DNA of 21,758 bases. It comes from Welwitschia mirabilis (taxonomy: Eukaryota; Gnetophyta; Gnetopsida; Welwitschiales). Of the stretch, positions 19,761 to 21,758 are shown in pieces. The notes beneath the pieces are model-generated. The model saw only the letters and a program-made list of their open reading frames with translations, was not told the origin of the DNA and ran no database searches. The position numbers and the translations under genes were made by a program. How positions within the stretch are numbered: position 1 is the stretch's first letter; each line of letters opens with the position of its first letter. The stretch spans positions 41,695,726 to 41,717,483 of the forward strand of contig JBOZIK010000001.1 in the NCBI GenBank assembly GCA_051453625.1, in the 5' to 3' direction.

Positions 19761-19876
19761 GTTTTTATATGTTTAGAAGAAATATCTTTGTAAATAAGGT
19801 AAAGTGACTCATGTGGGTTGTTAGGATTTTGTTTCCCACCTTTAGGGTTTTGCTTCTAGAACTTCCAATGCAAAAC

Positions 19877-19885
19877 TATAAATAC
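19877..19885 (+). promoter_or_regulatory. TATA box of LTR copy B
   Basis: CTATAAATA followed by CCCTTTCCCTCC, at the place equivalent to 18328-18336 in copy A. Confidence 0.6.
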
Positions 19886-20630
19886 CCTTTCCCTCCTTTA
19901 TTTCTAGCTCCATCTTTTGTATCTGATACTTGTGACGAAGGATTGAAGGGTAAGAGATCCATCTAGAGCTACAAAATGGAGTCTCCTTAGTGTTAGGTGG
20001 AGCATCTTTCATTAAGGTATTACTATCTGGTTTGTAAGTAGATGTAATATTCTTGAATACTCTTTGAATTAATATAATTTCTCTTTTAATTCCAATTCTA
20101 TAAATGTCTCTTATGGTTTACATTAATTATAATTTATTGTAACAAGTCTATGATTTATTTATATCATAAGGGAAACCTTTGTTAAAGTTAAACTTGGTTA
20201 GTAGTAGATTTACATTACTTTTTTATTTCATTTCATATTGTGTTTATTATCTTAGTTGGACATATCTGATAGTTATATTGATTAAGAACTAGTTGTATGC
20301 CCTTCTTAATTGATATAATTTATAGAGAATGTATTTCTTATGTTAGAATAACTAAGATCTAAGAAGAATCCATTTTCATTTCCATTCACTGCATTCCATA
20401 TCAATTCATCTTGCATTGCTTTTTCATTATTACTTACTTTCAATATTAAAAGACAAAAGACTAAAATTACCTTTGGAAATCAATTCTCTAACTCTAAGCC
20501 TAGTGCCTTTATTGGGATTATGACATTCAAGTGAACTCCCATCTATACTAGCTTGTTTTTTTCTATATGCTATTTGATTTATAGGTTTACCTAAAGAGCT
20601 TTAGGATTGCATAAATTAAAATTACAATAA

Positions 20631-20650
20631 TGACTCTCATTACTAGGGAA
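20631..20650 (+). other. Decayed PBS after LTR B (tRNA-Asp type)
   Basis: TGACTCTCATTACTAGGGAA aligns, with one inserted base, to TGGCGCCGTTGCCGGGGAA, the complement of the 3' end of plant tRNA-Asp. Most differences are G-to-A or C-to-T. Confidence 0.45.
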
Positions 20651-20823
20651 CTCAAGTATTTATAACATAGGACGAATAGTAGGACTAACAATAAGGCTTA
20701 AGTTGTATAGATAATTTAGGTTCCCACAAGGCTTAAGTTTTATAGATAGTTTAGGTTCCCATAATCCATCCTTTCTAACCCTGACTAATAGGTGTAAATA
20801 ATAATATAATAATATCTCATAAA
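20651..20823 (+). other. Leader after LTR B, cut by a gap
   Basis: Non-coding. It contains the 35-bp tandem duplication at 20693-20762. Confidence 0.45.
20693..20762. repeat. 35-bp tandem duplication (two copies)
   Basis: AAGGCTTAAGTTGTATAGAT... (20693-20727) is followed directly by AAGGCTTAAGTTTTATAGAT... (20728-20762), with three differences. It appears younger than the surrounding decay. Confidence 0.9.
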
Positions 20824-20923
20824 NNNNNNNNNNNNNNNNNNNNNNNNNNNNNNNNNNNNNNNNNNNNNNNNNNNNNNNNNNNNNNNNNNNNNNNNNNNNN
20901 NNNNNNNNNNNNNNNNNNNNNNN
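20824..20923. other. 100-N assembly gap
   Basis: One hundred N. It hides the start of LTR copy C and the end of the leader of copy B. Confidence 0.95.
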
Positions 20924-21069
20924 TTTATTTTCATACTGTGGCCTTCAATGGAATTATGACATTCAGATCACTCCCATCTATACTAATGTATTGTATTTGT
21001 GCATATTAATTATGATTAATAGGATTCAGCTCATGACGTAAATGTTGCATAAATACACATCCTAATATC
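20924..21069 (+). repeat. 3' end of gypsy LTR copy C
   Basis: It matches copy A 18776-18917 almost base for base in structure: TTTTCATACT, CCTTC(A/G)AT, TTATGACATT, CATCTATACTA, GCATATTAATTATGATTAATAG, ATGTT(G/A)CATA(A/G)ATACACA. It ends just before a PBS. Confidence 0.75.
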
Positions 21070-21070
21070 T

Positions 21071-21088
21071 TGGGGCCATTGCTAAAAA
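21071..21088 (+). other. Primer-binding site after LTR C (tRNA-Asp type)
   Basis: TGGGGCCATTGCTAAAAA aligns without gaps to TGGCGCCGTTGCCGGGGA, the complement of the plant tRNA-Asp 3' end. All but one of the differences are G-to-A or C-to-T, and the GGCC core is kept. This PBS is known in Athila/Tat-type gypsy elements. Confidence 0.65.
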
Positions 21089-21185
21089 AGGTTGCTTGGA
21101 ATTCGAGAGTTATCATTGCTTTGGTAAATATTCCAGATGTTTGTTGCAGCAGCAGTGTACTAGTACCTGCTGTAAGTTTTTTGTT

Positions 21186-21285
21186 NNNNNNNNNNNNNNN
21201 NNNNNNNNNNNNNNNNNNNNNNNNNNNNNNNNNNNNNNNNNNNNNNNNNNNNNNNNNNNNNNNNNNNNNNNNNNNNNNNNNNNNN
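21186..21285. other. 100-N assembly gap
   Basis: One hundred N with TTTTTTGTT on the left and a long T run on the right. The homopolymer probably caused the break. Confidence 0.95.
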
Positions 21286-21298
21286 TTTTTTTTTTTTT

Positions 21299-21333
<35 letters not shown>
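21286..21333. repeat. Poly(T) run
   Basis: Thirteen T, one G, then thirty-four T, followed by GTGCTAACC. The true length is uncertain because it starts at the gap. Confidence 0.9.
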
Positions 21334-21334
<1 letters not shown>

Positions 21335-21430
21335 TGCTAACCTCTAACATCTCCTTCATTGTACAGACGTCACAGTCAAACAATTGTCCTATTTTTTGCT
21401 TTTCCTCTTTCTATGATTTTCTGTGTTTCT

Positions 21431-21456
21431 GTCATCCAGGTTATCATCTGGATGAC
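21431..21456. repeat. Perfect 9-bp inverted repeat
   Basis: GTCATCCAG and CTGGATGAC are separated by 8 bases. The RNA or single-stranded DNA could form a hairpin. The arms resemble the GTCATCC motifs of LTR copies A and B. Confidence 0.7.
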
Positions 21457-21489
21457 ATATAGGATGGAACCTTTTCAGATAGTATTTAA

Positions 21490-21758
21490 ATGGCTAAAAT
21501 TGGAAAAAAGGAAAATTATTAAAGAGAGCGACAGTTAATTGCTGAAAACATCAGAGAAGGTTTGATAAATTTTGAAATAGAAACAAATCAAAACAGCAAA
21601 AGTATGCAAGATTTAGAATTTCTTGAAATTTTTGCTTTTAATTTTGTAGAGTCTGATTTTTCTACCATGTTGACCTCTAATCAAAAATAAAAATAACCTA
21701 TCTTTCCAAATTCACCCCCTGTCATTGGAACCCTTACTTCTACTCCTTCTTGACCTAA
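21490..21758 (+). pseudogene. Decayed gag-like reading frame, runs off the window
   Basis: From the ATG at 21490 one frame reads MAKIGKKENY, stop, RERQLIAENIREGLINFEIE, then SKSMQDLEFLEIFAFNFVES, LTSNQK, two stops and PIFPNSPPVIGTLTSTPS before a TGA. All four stops fall where CAA or CGA would restore a Gln or Arg, and there is no frameshift over about 90 codons. The first part is charged and probably helical; the second is rich in Pro, Ser and Thr. It sits about 400 bp after a PBS, the place where gag of an Athila/Tat-like gypsy would begin. I do not recognise the family from sequence. Confidence 0.5.

Larger units (their letters stand above)
19509..20626 (+). repeat. Gypsy LTR copy B, start approximate
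   Basis: It matches copy A through the TATA region, the GATACTTGTGACGAAGGATTG leader and the TTTGTTAAAGTTAAACTTGG block. It matches copies A and C at TTATGACATTCA and CTCCCATCTATACTA. It is longer than copy A partly because of repeats of about 100 bp in its upstream region (19509-19760) and extra sequence around 20250-20450. Confidence 0.65.
21089..21489 (+). other. Untranslated leader of the element behind LTR C
   Basis: It contains a 100-N gap (21186-21285), a long T run and an inverted repeat (21431-21456). Short open frames cross it only because of the N and the T run. Confidence 0.5.

Noticed and set aside
21006-21383. Poly-Lys and poly-Phe frames around the T run
   Set aside because: They are artefacts of a homopolymer plus N positions.
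21068-21460. Two apparent exons with a GTAAGT donor at 21172 and a branch-like CTAAC, pyrimidine run and CAG acceptor at 21366, which would make a host gene
   Set aside because: The start of the supposed first exon is a clear tRNA-Asp-type PBS directly behind an LTR, so this is a retroelement leader. The splice-like signals are short, the T run adjoins a gap, and the second exon is T-rich without protein similarity I can recognise.

Overview
The window reads as plant nuclear DNA made almost entirely of old, broken LTR retrotransposons. Three things point to a plant: Ty1/copia and Ty3/gypsy families with plant-type primer-binding sites (initiator-Met and Asp tRNA), a decayed frame resembling the plant transposon domain of Tat/Ogre-type elements, and extreme A+T richness with very few CpG. 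I found no host gene, tRNA, rRNA or CRISPR array. The organism cannot be named from this sequence.

Layout. 1-7409 (+): a decayed Ty3/gypsy element. It has the last 199 bp of its 5' LTR, a PBS, a leader of about 950 bp, a broken gag, only the last part of integrase, a polypurine tract, and a very large 3' LTR (2487-7409). That LTR contains a 1.26 kb sequence twice, on either side of a 100-N gap. 7410-8900 (-): leader, PBS and LTR of a copia element, with an array of decayed AGACGTCT palindromes. 8985-13062 (-): a second copia element in the order LTR, PBS, gag with zinc knuckle, protease, integrase, truncated reverse transcriptase. It is interrupted at 10439-10538 by a gap flanked by a 138-bp near-duplicate. 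13063-13686 is a 624-N gap. 13688-14055 (+): an unrecognised decayed reading frame. 14055-14500: a TA microsatellite and a cluster of GGTCGACC-like motifs. 15279-16569 (-): the decayed plant-transposon-like frame with a Glu-rich C-terminus. 16570-17582: possible LTR or promoter sequence with a second GGTCGACC-like cluster. 17583-17990 (-): a copia RNase H fragment. About 18075 to the end (+): three same-strand copies of one gypsy LTR, each followed by a PBS that resembles the tRNA-Asp type. The third leads into a decayed gag-like frame that runs off the window.

Nothing here looks functional. In-frame stops are largely those expected when CAA, CAG or CGA lose C to T, and CpG palindromes survive mostly as their TG or CA products. 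Long-term cytosine methylation and deamination therefore seem to have shaped the region. The most useful observations are the palindrome arrays inside LTRs, the giant LTR, the three tandem LTR-plus-PBS units, two unrecognised decayed frames, and two gaps that are probably assembly artefacts. I do not see a new biological system that the sequence would support.
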